A DNA stretch of 64,000 nucleotides from Burkholderia cepacia GG4 (GCF_000292915.1 NC_018514.1:1240001-1304000), one strand, 5' to 3'. Counted from the first letter of the stretch, positions 8,913 to 17,714 are shown. Notes: generated by a model not told the origin, from the letters alone. A program made the numbers and translations.

Positions 8913-8927
8913 TACAGTTTAACTGTA
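8913..8927. promoter_or_regulatory. Probable MarR operator
   Basis: A perfect palindrome TACAGTT-T-AACTGTA in an AT-rich patch 33 bp upstream of the MarR start codon. Seven-base half-sites with a short spacer are typical for MarR-family repressors. The location is consistent with autorepression of the MarR/membrane protein/MFS operon. Binding is inferred. Confidence 0.7.
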
Positions 8928-9048
8928 TATATCCGGACGCGCCGAGCATGCGGACAGTCGCCCGAGGCCGAACATGAGCCGAACCCGTTCGGCTGCCCGA
9001 CCTGCTCTGCGATAATGCGGACTTCCCGTTTCCGCTCCGCTTCCCGCC

Positions 9049-9540
9049 ATGACGCCGCCCTCCGCCCCGCTCTCCACCGACCTGCCGCCGATTTCGTGCC
9101 TGCCCGGCGACGCGCTGCCGTGGCTGCCGATGAGTGCCGACCTGCCGGGGCTCGCGATCAAGTATCTGCATATCAATGCGGCGGAAGACACGCTGACCGC
9201 GCTGCTGAAGATGCCGGCCGGCGGCACGCTGCCGCGCCATCGTCACGACGGCGAGGTGTTTGTTCATACGCTGCAGGGTGCGTGGCGCTACCGCGAGTAC
9301 GACTGGGTCGCGCAGGCCGGCTCGACGGTGCTCGAACCGGCCGGCTCGGTGCACACGCCGGAAACACTCGGCGCGCCCGGTGACGACGTGATCACGCTCA
9401 ACGTGATGCGTGGCGACCTGGTGCTGCTCGACGACGACGGCCGCGAGACCGCGCGCGAGAATTGCCGCGTCGCGCTGCTGCGTCAGCGGAAGCATGCGCG
9501 CATGGCGCCGCACGACGCGGCGCCGTTCGTCACGCGCTGA
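9049..9540 (+). CDS. Cupin-domain protein (ChrR / dihydroxyacetophenone-dioxygenase-like)
   Basis: A 163-residue single-domain cupin. Motif 1 is visible as LPRHRHDGEVFVHTLQG (metal-binding His, His and Glu) and motif 2 around EPAGSVHTPETL. The surrounding GDALPWLPMSADLPGLAIKYLHIN resembles the 2,4'-dihydroxyacetophenone dioxygenase-like/ChrR group, cytoplasmic metal-binding beta-barrels. Some members cleave aromatic ketones and others are sensors; no substrate can be assigned here. It is a single gene converging on the GlxA-type regulator, with only 20 bp between the two stops. Confidence 0.82.
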   Translation: MTPPSAPLSTDLPPISCLPGDALPWLPMSADLPGLAIKYLHINAAEDTLTALLKMPAGGTLPRHRHDGEVFVHTLQGAWRYREYDWVAQAGSTVLEPAGSVHTPETLGAPGDDVITLNVMRGDLVLLDDDGRETARENCRVALLRQRKHARMAPHDAAPFVTR

Positions 9541-9560
9541 ACGGCCGACCACGGCCGCCA

Positions 9561-10520
9561 TCAGGCCATTTCGCGCTCGTCCGCGCGCGCGTCGCGCCGG
9601 ATCGCCTGCGGCGGCACGCCGAAGCCGCGCACGAACGCGTCGCGCAGGTGGCGCCGGTCGCGAAAGCCGTTCTCTTTCGCGATCACGTCGAGCGAATGCC
9701 GGCTCTGCTCGATCATCAGCCGCGCGGCCTCGAGCCGCAGCCGCTCGATCGCCTTCGCCGGCGACTGCCCGGTTTCGAGCGTGAACACGCGGCTGAACTG
9801 GCGCGGGCTCAGGTGGACGGCGTCGGCCAGTTCGTCGACCGTCAAGGCTCGGCCGAGGTTCTGCCGCGCATAGTTCAGCGCATTCTGGATCCGGTCCGAT
9901 TTCGGCGCGAGGTCCAGCATTTCCGAATGCTGTGACTGCCCGCCCGCGCGGCGCTGGTGCATCACGAGCTTGTGCGCGACCGAGCGCGCGGCGTCCGCGC
10001 CGAGATCCTTTTCCACCATCGCGAGCGCGAGATCAAGGCCGGCCGTCATCCCGGCCGACGTCCAGATCGGACCGTCGACGATGTAGATCCGGTCTTCCTC
10101 GACACGGATGTCCGGAAAATGCTTCTGCATGTCGCGGCCGTACGCCCAGTGCGTCGTCGCGCGGCGCTGCGCGAGCAGCCCGGCCTCGGCGAGCACGAAT
10201 GCGCCGGTGCAGATGCCCGCGACTCGCCGCGCGCGCACGTTCGCGCGGCGCAGGAACGCGACCACGCCGGCCGGCGCCGGCGACGCGAGCGGATCGTTCA
10301 CGCCCGCGACGATCCACGTATCGACGTCGATCCGCCCGCGCAACGCCTGCGTGGCGACCGACAGCCCGAGCGACGAGCGCACGTCGCCGCCGTCGACGGA
10401 ATAGTTGGCCATCACGTAGAACGGCTCGCCCGCGCCCATGTTCGCGTACTCGAACACCGACTGCGCGGCGAGCGCCATGATCTGGAAGCCGTCGCTGATC
10501 AGAAAGCCGATACGGTGCAT
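9561..10520 (-). CDS. GlxA-family transcriptional regulator (DJ-1/PfpI sensor + AraC HTH)
   Basis: A 319-residue two-domain regulator. Residues about 1-190 form a DJ-1/PfpI (amidotransferase-like) domain with the nucleophile-elbow Cys in AGICTGAFVLAEAG. Residues about 215-310 carry two AraC-type HTH motifs (RALTVDELADAVHLSPRQFSRVFTLETGQSPAKAIERLRLEAARLMIEQ and VIAKENGFRDRRHLRDAFVRGFGVPP). Members activate catabolic or stress genes in response to small metabolites. It is divergent from a short-chain dehydrogenase gene (133 bp apart), its most likely target. Confidence 0.9.
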   Translation of the reverse strand: MHRIGFLISDGFQIMALAAQSVFEYANMGAGEPFYVMANYSVDGGDVRSSLGLSVATQALRGRIDVDTWIVAGVNDPLASPAPAGVVAFLRRANVRARRVAGICTGAFVLAEAGLLAQRRATTHWAYGRDMQKHFPDIRVEEDRIYIVDGPIWTSAGMTAGLDLALAMVEKDLGADAARSVAHKLVMHQRRAGGQSQHSEMLDLAPKSDRIQNALNYARQNLGRALTVDELADAVHLSPRQFSRVFTLETGQSPAKAIERLRLEAARLMIEQSRHSLDVIAKENGFRDRRHLRDAFVRGFGVPPQAIRRDARADEREMA

Positions 10521-10653
10521 GCGTGTCTCCGGTGCCGGGACCGGCCATCGGCCCGATGTCCGAAATCATACCCATCTACGTCATTTGTGTCGCTGCGTTT
10601 CGAAGCCACAATGCTTTCACGCACTCACCCTTTCCTCGACACGGAGCGACATC

Positions 10654-11454
10654 ATGACTGAAGCACATCGCGGTACCGCCGTCATTACCGGCGCATCGTC
10701 CGGCATCGGCGCGATCTATGCCGACCGGCTCGCGCGCCGCGGCTACGACCTGATCCTGGTCGCGCGCAACCGCGACCGGCTGATCGCCCTCGCCGAGCGC
10801 ATCACGAACGACACGCAGCGCAGCGTCGAGATCGTCGGCGCGGACCTCAACGACCGCGCGGCGCTCGCCGCCGTCGAGGCGAAGCTGAAGCAGGACGCGA
10901 GCATCACGCTGCTCGTGAACAACGCGGGCGTCGGCACCCACGCGCCGCTGCTCGACAGCGACGTCGACGCGATGACGCGCATGATCGACCTGAACGTGAC
11001 CGCGCTCACGCGCCTGACCTATGCAGCCGTGCCCGGCTTCGTCGCACGCGGCCGCGGCGCCGTGATCAATATCTCGTCGATCGTCGCGCTGTCGCCGGAA
11101 ACGCTCAATGGCGTTTATGGCGGCAGCAAGGCGTTCGTGCTCGCGTTCAGTCAGTCGCTGCATCACGAACTCGCCAACCACGGCGTGCAGGTGCAGGCCG
11201 TGCTGCCCGGCGCGACGGCCACCGACTTCTGGCAGACCGGCGGCCTGCCGCTCGAACACCTGCCGAAGGAAATCGTGATGTCGGCGTCGGACCTCGTCGA
11301 CGCGGCGCTCATCGGCTTCGAGCGCGGCGAACTCGTGACGATTCCGTCGTTGCACGCGGCTGACGAATGGGATGCATACGAGGCCGCGCGCCGCACGATG
11401 GCGCCGCACCTGTCGACGGACTCGCCAGCGCCGCGCTATGCGGCTGCACGCTAG
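10654..11454 (+). CDS. Short-chain dehydrogenase/reductase (SDR)
   Basis: A 266-residue classical-type SDR. The Rossmann motif is TAVITGASSGIG (about residues 8-19), NNAGVG follows at about residue 87, the catalytic Ser is in INISSIVALSPE, and the YxxxK is in VYGGSKAF. The substrate is unknown; the sequence resembles DltE-like NAD(P)-dependent oxidoreductases. ATG 10654 is chosen over longer in-frame starts because the Rossmann fold begins immediately after it and the sequence upstream is AT-richer intergenic DNA. It is divergent from the GlxA-type regulator, which may control it, and is followed by a strong hairpin. Confidence 0.88.
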   Translation: MTEAHRGTAVITGASSGIGAIYADRLARRGYDLILVARNRDRLIALAERITNDTQRSVEIVGADLNDRAALAAVEAKLKQDASITLLVNNAGVGTHAPLLDSDVDAMTRMIDLNVTALTRLTYAAVPGFVARGRGAVINISSIVALSPETLNGVYGGSKAFVLAFSQSLHHELANHGVQVQAVLPGATATDFWQTGGLPLEHLPKEIVMSASDLVDAALIGFERGELVTIPSLHAADEWDAYEAARRTMAPHLSTDSPAPRYAAAR

Positions 11455-11468
11455 TCGAGCCGGATCCG

Positions 11469-11498
11469 CGTCGCGCCCGGGCTGCCTCGGGCGCGACG
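11469..11498 (+). terminator. GC-rich hairpin after the SDR gene
   Basis: A perfect 11-bp stem (CGTCGCGCCCG / CGGGCGCGACG) with an 8-base loop, 14 bp after the SDR stop. There is no T-tract, so it is either a weak intrinsic terminator or an RNA-end stabiliser. Confidence 0.45.
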
Positions 11499-11729
11499 CC
11501 GTCGAATCGAAGCATCCTGTCGAACACTGTTGATCGCGCCGGAGTGCGCCGGTCGTCGTCAACGCCGCGACGCATTCCGGCCACCTCGTTTCGTCAGACC
11601 CAACGCCGGTTTCGACCCGCTTGCCACGCATTTCTCGCGACGATAAGCTCTCCGATTGCAGCCCCCGAAGCAGCGCCCACCCGGCATTTGTCCGATCATC
11701 GGCGCAATCGACCGTCGCGGAATTCGACC

Positions 11730-13520
11730 ATGCGGTTCCGAATGTTCACCACCGGGACCGGCGACACGCCCGGCTCCTCTCGCGCCCCCGCCGACCATCG
11801 ACCGGCGCTTGTGCCGTTGCCCGAGCTGGCGACCGTGTGCCATCTCGCCCGCGCGCATTTCGGCACGGCCGGTGCGTTCGTCGCGCACGCTGAAGCCGGC
11901 GCGCAACGCGTGCTGGCATCCGACGGCAGGTTGCCCGCCACGCTTCCCGCCGAGTTCTTCCCGCCGCCGGTCGAACGCGTACCGACTGCCGACCGACGAT
12001 TCGTCACGCCCGTTGCAGCCAATCCGCTGCTCGATGCATTGCATGTCGTCGCGGCGTGCGACCTGATCGCACCCGACGGCGCTGCCATTGGCGCACTGTG
12101 CGTCGTCGGCAGCACGGGCCTGACGCTCGATGCCGCGCAACGAACTTTCCTGCACGACCTGGCGACGCTGGCGGAACGCGCGATCGGTCGCGCGAACGCG
12201 CAAGCCGCGCTGCACGAACGGCTCGGCGCCGTCGAGGAACGCAGCGCGCTGACCACACTGGCGCTGACCGAAAGCGGCACGGGCGTGTGGGATCGCAACG
12301 TGGAAACCGGCGAGATCCATTACTCGGCGGCCTGGAAAGCGTTGCTCGGCTACGCGCCGCATGAGCTGACGAGCCGGATCGAGGATGCGTACGACCGGCT
12401 GCACCCGGACGATGTCGCCGACGTGAAGGCCGCGATGCTCGCGCACTTCGAAAGCCGGACCGACAGCTATGCGGTCGAGCACCGCATCCGCTGCAAGAAC
12501 GGCACGTACAAATGGATCTGCAGCCGCGGCAAGGTCATCACCCGCGACCGCAACGGGCGCGCGCTGCGCATGGTGGGCACGACCACGGACATCACCGCGC
12601 TGCGCGAGCTCGCCGGCCGGCTGCGCGACGCCGCCACGCTCGTCACGAACCTGACCGACCAGGTTCCCGGCCTCGTGTTCCAGCTGCGGCAGACGGCCGA
12701 CGGTCGACGATTCTTTTCGTATGCGAGCGCCGGCGCACGCGACATCTACGAACTGACGCCCGAGCAGATCGCCGGCGACGCGGATGCGATCGAAACCCGG
12801 ATCCATCCGGCCGACCTGGCCGCCTACCGCGAGTCGCTGCAAGCGTCGTCGGCGCGACTGGCGCCCTGGCGGCTCGAATATCGGGTGCTGCTGCCCGACC
12901 AGGGCATGCGATGGCGCGAAGGCGACGCGCGCCCGCAACGCACGCCGGACGGCGGCACGATATGGCATGGCTTCATCACGGATGCGACCGAGCGCAAGCA
13001 CATCGAGACCGAACTGCACCGGATGGCGACGACCGACCATCTGACCGAGCTGTCCAACCGCCACGCGTTCATGCGGCAAAGCGAAGCCGCGTTGCGCTGC
13101 GTGCGCGCGACCGGCCAGGACGCCGCGGTGCTGATGCTCGACCTCGATCACTTCAAGGCGCTGAACGACCGCTGGGGACATCCGCTCGGCGATCGCGCGC
13201 TCCGGCATTTCGCGCGGCTGCTGCGCGCGGAGATCGGGCCGGACGGCATCGTCGGGCGCATCGGCGGCGAGGAATTCGCGATCGTGCTGCCGAGATCCGG
13301 GATCGACGCGGCGTTCGCGCTCGCGCTGCGCGTGCAGCAGCGCGCAGCCGACACGCAGCTCGTGCACGAGGATCAGCGGCTCGCACTGACCGTCAGTATC
13401 GGCATCGACGCGATGCGGACCTCGGACTTCGGCGCGTACCAGTCGCTGTCGCGCGCCGACAAGGCGCTGTACGTCGCGAAGGAACTCGGCCGCAACCGGA
13501 TCGAGGTCTATCGCGCCTAG
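11730..13520 (+). CDS. GAF-PAS-PAS-GGDEF diguanylate cyclase
   Basis: A 596-residue signalling protein without membrane helices. In order: a GAF-like sensor (about 30-155), PAS/PAC 1 (about 172-300, GVWDRNVETGEIHYSAAWKALLG...YKWICSRGKVI), PAS/PAC 2 (about 305-425), and a GGDEF domain (about 428-596). The active-site motif is GGEEF at residues 512-516, a functional variant, with DLDHFKALND and the downstream SIGID present. The allosteric I-site position reads IGPD, lacking the Arg of RxxD, so product inhibition may be absent. It should convert two GTP to cyclic di-GMP in response to a cytoplasmic signal. ATG 11730 is chosen because sequence before it is Arg-rich and non-homologous. Confidence 0.9.
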   Translation: MRFRMFTTGTGDTPGSSRAPADHRPALVPLPELATVCHLARAHFGTAGAFVAHAEAGAQRVLASDGRLPATLPAEFFPPPVERVPTADRRFVTPVAANPLLDALHVVAACDLIAPDGAAIGALCVVGSTGLTLDAAQRTFLHDLATLAERAIGRANAQAALHERLGAVEERSALTTLALTESGTGVWDRNVETGEIHYSAAWKALLGYAPHELTSRIEDAYDRLHPDDVADVKAAMLAHFESRTDSYAVEHRIRCKNGTYKWICSRGKVITRDRNGRALRMVGTTTDITALRELAGRLRDAATLVTNLTDQVPGLVFQLRQTADGRRFFSYASAGARDIYELTPEQIAGDADAIETRIHPADLAAYRESLQASSARLAPWRLEYRVLLPDQGMRWREGDARPQRTPDGGTIWHGFITDATERKHIETELHRMATTDHLTELSNRHAFMRQSEAALRCVRATGQDAAVLMLDLDHFKALNDRWGHPLGDRALRHFARLLRAEIGPDGIVGRIGGEEFAIVLPRSGIDAAFALALRVQQRAADTQLVHEDQRLALTVSIGIDAMRTSDFGAYQSLSRADKALYVAKELGRNRIEVYRA

Positions 13521-13581
13521 CCGCGCTCGCCGCCGTGCGCGTGGCGCGTCGATCCGTCATCAATACGGATACATGGATCCA

Positions 13582-14928
13582 TCACCGCGGCGACTGCACC
13601 GCGTCGCGCGGCGTGGCGCGCACGCCCAGCAGCATCGCGACCGCGCACGCGGCCAGCAATCCCGCGATCATCAGCATCGCCGAGTCCATGCTGCCGGTGC
13701 GGGTGCGGATCACCCCGACGATCCACGGCGTGATCATCCCGCTCGATACGCCGATGCTGCTGATCAGCGCGATCCCGCCCGCCGCGCCGGCGCCGGAGAA
13801 ATACGCGGACGGCACGGCCCAGAACACCGGATGCGCGGCGAAGATCAGCATCGCCGCGATCGACAGCAGCGCCATCATCGCGACGATGCTCGGCAGGTGC
13901 AGCGTCAGCAACGCGAGCGCCACCGCGCCGCCGAACGCGCACGCGGCGAAGTGCCGGCGCCGTTCGCGCTTGCGGTCGGAGCGTCGCGCGATCGCGAGCA
14001 GGCCGGCCGCGCCGATCGCGTTCGGCACGATCGACAGCAGGCTGATCTGCACGACGTCGTGAATGCCGAATTCGCGAATCATCAGCGGCATCCAGAACAA
14101 CAGCATCAGCAGCGCGGTCGTCAGCGAGAAATAGATGAACGCGAACAGGTAGGTGTGCGGCTCGGCCAGCACCTGCTGCAACGAGCCGGCCGCATGCGCG
14201 GGCGCGTCCGCGCGATCGGCGGCCAGGTCGGCCGCGAGCCGTTGCCGGTCGTCGTCGGACAGCCAGCGCGCGTGCTCGGGGCGGTCGCACAGCCAGAACC
14301 ACGCGATCACGCCGAGCAGGATCGCGGGCGCACCCTCGATCGCGAACATCCATTGCCAGCCGTGCAGCCCGAGCACGCCCGACATCCCGCGCATCAGCCA
14401 GCCCGACAGCAGCCCGCCGACCATCCCGGCCACCGCGACGCCCGCGTAGAAGATCGACAGCACCGAAGCGCGCCGGCGCGCCGGATACCAGTACGTCAGG
14501 TAGAACACGACGCCCGGGAAGAAGCCGGCTTCGAACAGCCCGAGCAGGAAGCGCAGCACGTAGAAATGCTTCGCGCTGTCGACGGTGATCATCGCGACCG
14601 ACACCGCGCCCCACAGGAACATGATCCGCGCGAAGGTCCGGCGCGCGCCGAAGCGGCGCAGCAGCGCGTTGCTCGGCACCTCGAACAGCACGTAGCCGAC
14701 GAAGAACAGCACCGCGCCGAGGCTGTACATCGCATCGGTCAGGCCGAGATCCTGCCGCATCTGCAACTGCGCAAAGCCGATGTTGCTGCGGTCGAGGATC
14801 GACACGATGTAGCAGATGAACAGGAACGGCACGATCCGCGCGCCGATGCGGCGGTACAGCGCGTCGTCCGACGTGCGGGAACCGGACGCGACGGCATGCG
14901 CGGCGTCCGCTTGAAGATGGGCTGACAT
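13582..14928 (-). CDS. MFS transporter, ACS (anion:cation symporter) family, copy 1
   Basis: A 448-residue twelve-helix carrier of the ACS/phthalate-tartrate-hexuronate type. The signature is VPFLFICYIVSILDRSNIGFAQLQMRQDLGL, followed by EVPSNALLRRFGARRTFARIM, FLLGLFEAGFFPGVVFYLTYWYP and WQWMFAIEGAPA. These proteins import organic acids with protons. It lies 87 bp downstream of a closely similar carrier on the same strand, apparently a tandem duplication. Together with the upstream MBL-fold gene and the double-IclR regulator it suggests uptake and conversion of an aromatic or organic acid. Substrate unknown. Confidence 0.9.
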   Translation of the reverse strand: MSAHLQADAAHAVASGSRTSDDALYRRIGARIVPFLFICYIVSILDRSNIGFAQLQMRQDLGLTDAMYSLGAVLFFVGYVLFEVPSNALLRRFGARRTFARIMFLWGAVSVAMITVDSAKHFYVLRFLLGLFEAGFFPGVVFYLTYWYPARRRASVLSIFYAGVAVAGMVGGLLSGWLMRGMSGVLGLHGWQWMFAIEGAPAILLGVIAWFWLCDRPEHARWLSDDDRQRLAADLAADRADAPAHAAGSLQQVLAEPHTYLFAFIYFSLTTALLMLLFWMPLMIREFGIHDVVQISLLSIVPNAIGAAGLLAIARRSDRKRERRRHFAACAFGGAVALALLTLHLPSIVAMMALLSIAAMLIFAAHPVFWAVPSAYFSGAGAAGGIALISSIGVSSGMITPWIVGVIRTRTGSMDSAMLMIAGLLAACAVAMLLGVRATPRDAVQSPR

Positions 14929-15015
14929 CGATCGTCTCCTCGATGGGTGCGATTGCGGGGCGGACAGGACCGCAACGCCGGTCGCCGCCGCCCGCCGGCA
15001 GCGCCCGGCCGTGAC

Positions 15016-16416
15016 TCAATCGTGCCGCGCGGGCTCGCCCTTCACGCCGAGCAGCAGCGCCGCGCCGCTCACCGCAAGCAGCGCGGCCAGCAGGTACACC
15101 GCGAGATCCATGCTGCCGGTGCGCGTGCGGATCATCCCGATGACCCACGGGCTGACGATGCCGCTCGTGATCCCAATGCTGCTGATCAGCGCGATCCCGG
15201 CGGCGGCCGCGTTGCCCGACAGGTAGCGGGTCGGCACGGCCCAGAAGATCGGCAGCGCGGCGAAGATCAGCGTCGCCGCGATCGACAGGCACGCGAGCAT
15301 CGCCGCGAAGCTGTGCAGGTGCAGCGTCAGCGCCGCCAGCGCGAGCCCGCCGCCGATCGTGCAGCACGCGAAGTGCTTGCGGCGCTCGCCGGTGCGGTCC
15401 GAGCGGCGCGCGATCAGGATCAGCCCCACCGCGCCGACCGCGTTCGGCACGACGGTGTAAAGGCTCACGGCCACGACGTCGGTCACGCCGAAGTCGCGGA
15501 TCATCAGCGGCATCCAGAAATTGAGCGTCAGCGATGCGCAGGTCAGCGAGAAATAGATGAACGCGAACAGGTAGACGCGCGGGTTCGCGAGCGCGGCCGC
15601 CAGGCTGCGCCCGTCGTGCGCGCCATGCGCGGCGCCGTGCCCGCGGCCGTCCGCGCACAGTGCGGCGACGCGCGCCTTTTCATCGGACGTGAGCCACGCG
15701 GCGTCCTGCGGACGGTCGACCAGATACGTGAACGCAAGGAACGCGAGCACGATCGCCGGCGCGCCTTCGATCGCGAACATCCACTGCCAGCCGTGCAACC
15801 CGAGCACGCCGCTCATGTCGCGCATGATCCAGCCCGACATCAGGCCGCCGAGCACGCCCGCGACCGCGACGCCCGCGAAGAACACCGAGATCGCGGCCGC
15901 ACGGCGGTTCGCGGGAAACCAGTAGGTCAGGTACAGCACGATGCCGGGGAAGAAGCCGGCCTCGAACACGCCGAGCAGGAAGCGCAGCACGTAGAAATGC
16001 GACGGCTGCGACACGAACATCATCCCGGTCGACGCGATGCCCCACAGCAGCATGATCCGGGTGAACGTGCGGCGCGCGCCGAAGCGCGCGAGCAGCATGT
16101 TGCTCGGCACCTCGCAGAACACGTAGCCGACGTAGAACACCGCGGCGCCGAGGCCGTACATCGCATCGCTGAAGCCGAGATCGTGCTTCATCTGCAGTTG
16201 CGCGAAGCCGATGTTGATGCGGTCGAGAAACGACACGACGTAGCAGAGGAACAGGAACGGCACGATCCGCCACGCGATCTTGCGGAACAGCAGCGCGTCG
16301 CCGGCATCGGACACCGGCGCGGATTCGGATGCGGAAGTCGACGCCGAAACGCTCGCGTGCGCGATCGTCGCTTCGGCGGGAAGCGATTGGGGCATGTCTC
16401 TCTCCAAACGGGCCAC
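15016..16416 (-). CDS. MFS transporter, ACS family, copy 2
   Basis: A 466-residue twelve-helix carrier, clearly a paralogue of the next gene downstream: long segments are near-identical in pattern (VPFLFLCYVVSFLDRINIG, FGARRTFTRIMLLWG, HGWQWMFAIEGAPAI). Its N-terminus carries an extra ~25-residue Ala/Ser/Glu-rich leader before helix 1. A good ribosome-binding stretch (GGAGAGAG) lies just before the ATG. A hairpin terminator separates it from the MBL gene upstream, so it may have its own promoter in the 161-bp gap. It is likely an organic acid/proton symporter of the inner membrane. Confidence 0.9.
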   Translation of the reverse strand: MARLERDMPQSLPAEATIAHASVSASTSASESAPVSDAGDALLFRKIAWRIVPFLFLCYVVSFLDRINIGFAQLQMKHDLGFSDAMYGLGAAVFYVGYVFCEVPSNMLLARFGARRTFTRIMLLWGIASTGMMFVSQPSHFYVLRFLLGVFEAGFFPGIVLYLTYWFPANRRAAAISVFFAGVAVAGVLGGLMSGWIMRDMSGVLGLHGWQWMFAIEGAPAIVLAFLAFTYLVDRPQDAAWLTSDEKARVAALCADGRGHGAAHGAHDGRSLAAALANPRVYLFAFIYFSLTCASLTLNFWMPLMIRDFGVTDVVAVSLYTVVPNAVGAVGLILIARRSDRTGERRKHFACCTIGGGLALAALTLHLHSFAAMLACLSIAATLIFAALPIFWAVPTRYLSGNAAAAGIALISSIGITSGIVSPWVIGMIRTRTGSMDLAVYLLAALLAVSGAALLLGVKGEPARHD

Positions 16417-16532
16417 GCGAATCGAGCGCGCAGCAGTCTCCGAGGGCGTACGTGCGCCCTGCTTTCTTGTGAGATCGGATGTCGGCTCCCTGAACCGCGG
16501 CGCAATGCCGCCGCCGGTCAGGCGCCTTCAGC

Positions 16533-16566
16533 AAAACGGCGGGACGTCCGCCCGGACGCCCCGCCG
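16533..16566 (-). terminator. Terminator after the MBL-fold gene
   Basis: A 14-bp stem with one mismatch (CGGCGGGACGTCCG / CGGACGCCCCGCCG) and a 2-base loop, followed on the minus strand by four T. It begins 12 bp after the MBL-fold stop, so it should separate that transcript from the two downstream carriers or only partly let it through. Confidence 0.7.
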
Positions 16567-16577
16567 CCGTGAGCCGC

Positions 16578-17537
16578 TCAGTCCTGCAGCGCGTCCCACA
16601 TTTCCTTGTCGCGCTGCGCGGTCCAGATGCGCGGATGCGTGATGCCGCTCGCCTCGTCGAAGGCGCGCGACACGTCGAACGGCAAACAGTGCTCGTAGAT
16701 GAACACGTGGCCGAACTTCGGATCCATCGCTTCGCGCGTGAGTGCCATCGATGCCTTCAGGTCGAGCTGGCGCTCGACGGCCTTGCGGCCCTGCGCGAGC
16801 AGCGTCGTGACGAAATCCTTCGTGTAATCGAGGCCCTTGTTCACTTCGGCCGGATTCAGCAGTGCGGGGCCACGGCCCGGCACGAGCTTGTCCGCGCCGA
16901 GCGCGCGCAGCGCCTCGAGCGTGGCCGGCCACTGTTCGAGCTGCGCGTCGCCGCAATAGCAGGCGGCGTCGTATTCGACCAGGTCGCCCGAGAACAGCAC
17001 CTTCTGCGACGGCAGCCACACGATCGTGTCGCCCTTCGTGTGGCCCGAGCCGACGTGCATGACCTTCACTTCGAGCTTGCCGAGGAACAGCGTGATCTCG
17101 CGCTCGAACACGAGCGTCGGCCAGGTCAGGCCCGGCACCGTCTCGACGCCCGCGAACAGGCGCGGGAAGCGCTCGATCTCCGACTTCATGTCGGCCTCGC
17201 CGCGCTCGACGATCATCTCGTACGTGCCGCGGCTCGCGATCACGTGCTGCGCGCCTTCTTCGAAATACGCGGACGCGCCCAGCACGCGCACCGCGTGGTA
17301 GTGCGACAGCACCACGTGCTTGATCGGCTTGTCGGTCACGCTGCGGATCTTCGCGATCAGGTCCTGCGCCATCGCGGGCGTCGCGGTCGTGTCGACGATC
17401 AGCACGCTGTCGTCGCCGATGATCACGCCCGAGTTCGGGTCGCCTTCGGCGGTGTAGGCGTACGCGTTCTCGGACAGCTTCGTCCAGGTGACTTTCTTCT
17501 CTTCCAGATCGGCTTGGGAGGCGAATGCTTTGGCCAT
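16578..17537 (-). CDS. MBL-fold hydrolase-like protein with altered metal site
   Basis: A 319-residue metallo-beta-lactamase-fold protein. The fold markers are NSGVIIGDDSVLIVDTTATP, the first metal loop VVLSHYHAVRVLGAS (about 76-90), GSGHTKGDTIVWLP and VLFSGDLVEYD. The canonical HxHxDH reads H79-Y-H81-A-V83-R84, so both the Asp and the third His are replaced. The last ligand region is VPGRGP instead of VPGHGP. The remaining His in GSGH and the Asp in FSGD are kept. The protein may therefore bind one metal, use other residues, or lack hydrolase activity. It is divergent from the double-IclR regulator (177 bp) and precedes two ACS carriers. Substrate unknown. Confidence 0.85.
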   Translation of the reverse strand: MAKAFASQADLEEKKVTWTKLSENAYAYTAEGDPNSGVIIGDDSVLIVDTTATPAMAQDLIAKIRSVTDKPIKHVVLSHYHAVRVLGASAYFEEGAQHVIASRGTYEMIVERGEADMKSEIERFPRLFAGVETVPGLTWPTLVFEREITLFLGKLEVKVMHVGSGHTKGDTIVWLPSQKVLFSGDLVEYDAACYCGDAQLEQWPATLEALRALGADKLVPGRGPALLNPAEVNKGLDYTKDFVTTLLAQGRKAVERQLDLKASMALTREAMDPKFGHVFIYEHCLPFDVSRAFDEASGITHPRIWTAQRDKEMWDALQD

Positions 17538-17582
17538 GTTGCGTTCCGTGGCTGCGAGCCATGTGTTGAGGGGAGTGAACGG

Positions 17583-17633
17583 ATCATCTTCCCGCGCCGA
17601 TTATTTGTCAATGACAAAGTCGCTTGCTATTGT
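17583..17633. promoter_or_regulatory. Divergent overlapping promoters with palindromic operator (MBL / double-IclR)
   Basis: A perfect palindrome TTTGTCA-A-TGACAAA spans 17604-17618. On the plus strand TTGTCA (17605-17610) and TATTGT (17628-17633) are 17 bp apart, a plausible -35/-10 for the regulator gene. On the minus strand the same palindrome supplies a perfect TTGACA (17611-17606) with GATGAT 17 bp further (17588-17583) for the MBL gene. One bound regulator could thus control both directions. Binding by the IclR protein is inferred. Confidence 0.65.
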
Positions 17634-17714
17634 TTAATACGGGTAAACCTGCGGGCTGGCGCGAGAAATGGCGTCGGATACCATGCGGGGTTTCGTCATC
17701 GGAAGAATCATCGC

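Noticed and set aside
13521..13581. Operator-like GGATACATGGATCC between the cyclase and MFS genes
   Set aside because: It lies between two convergent stops and the symmetry is short; more likely chance.
16569..17714. N-terminal extension of the double-IclR frame over the MBL gene
   Set aside because: It is antisense to a real gene, and the conserved IclR region starts just after GTG 17715.
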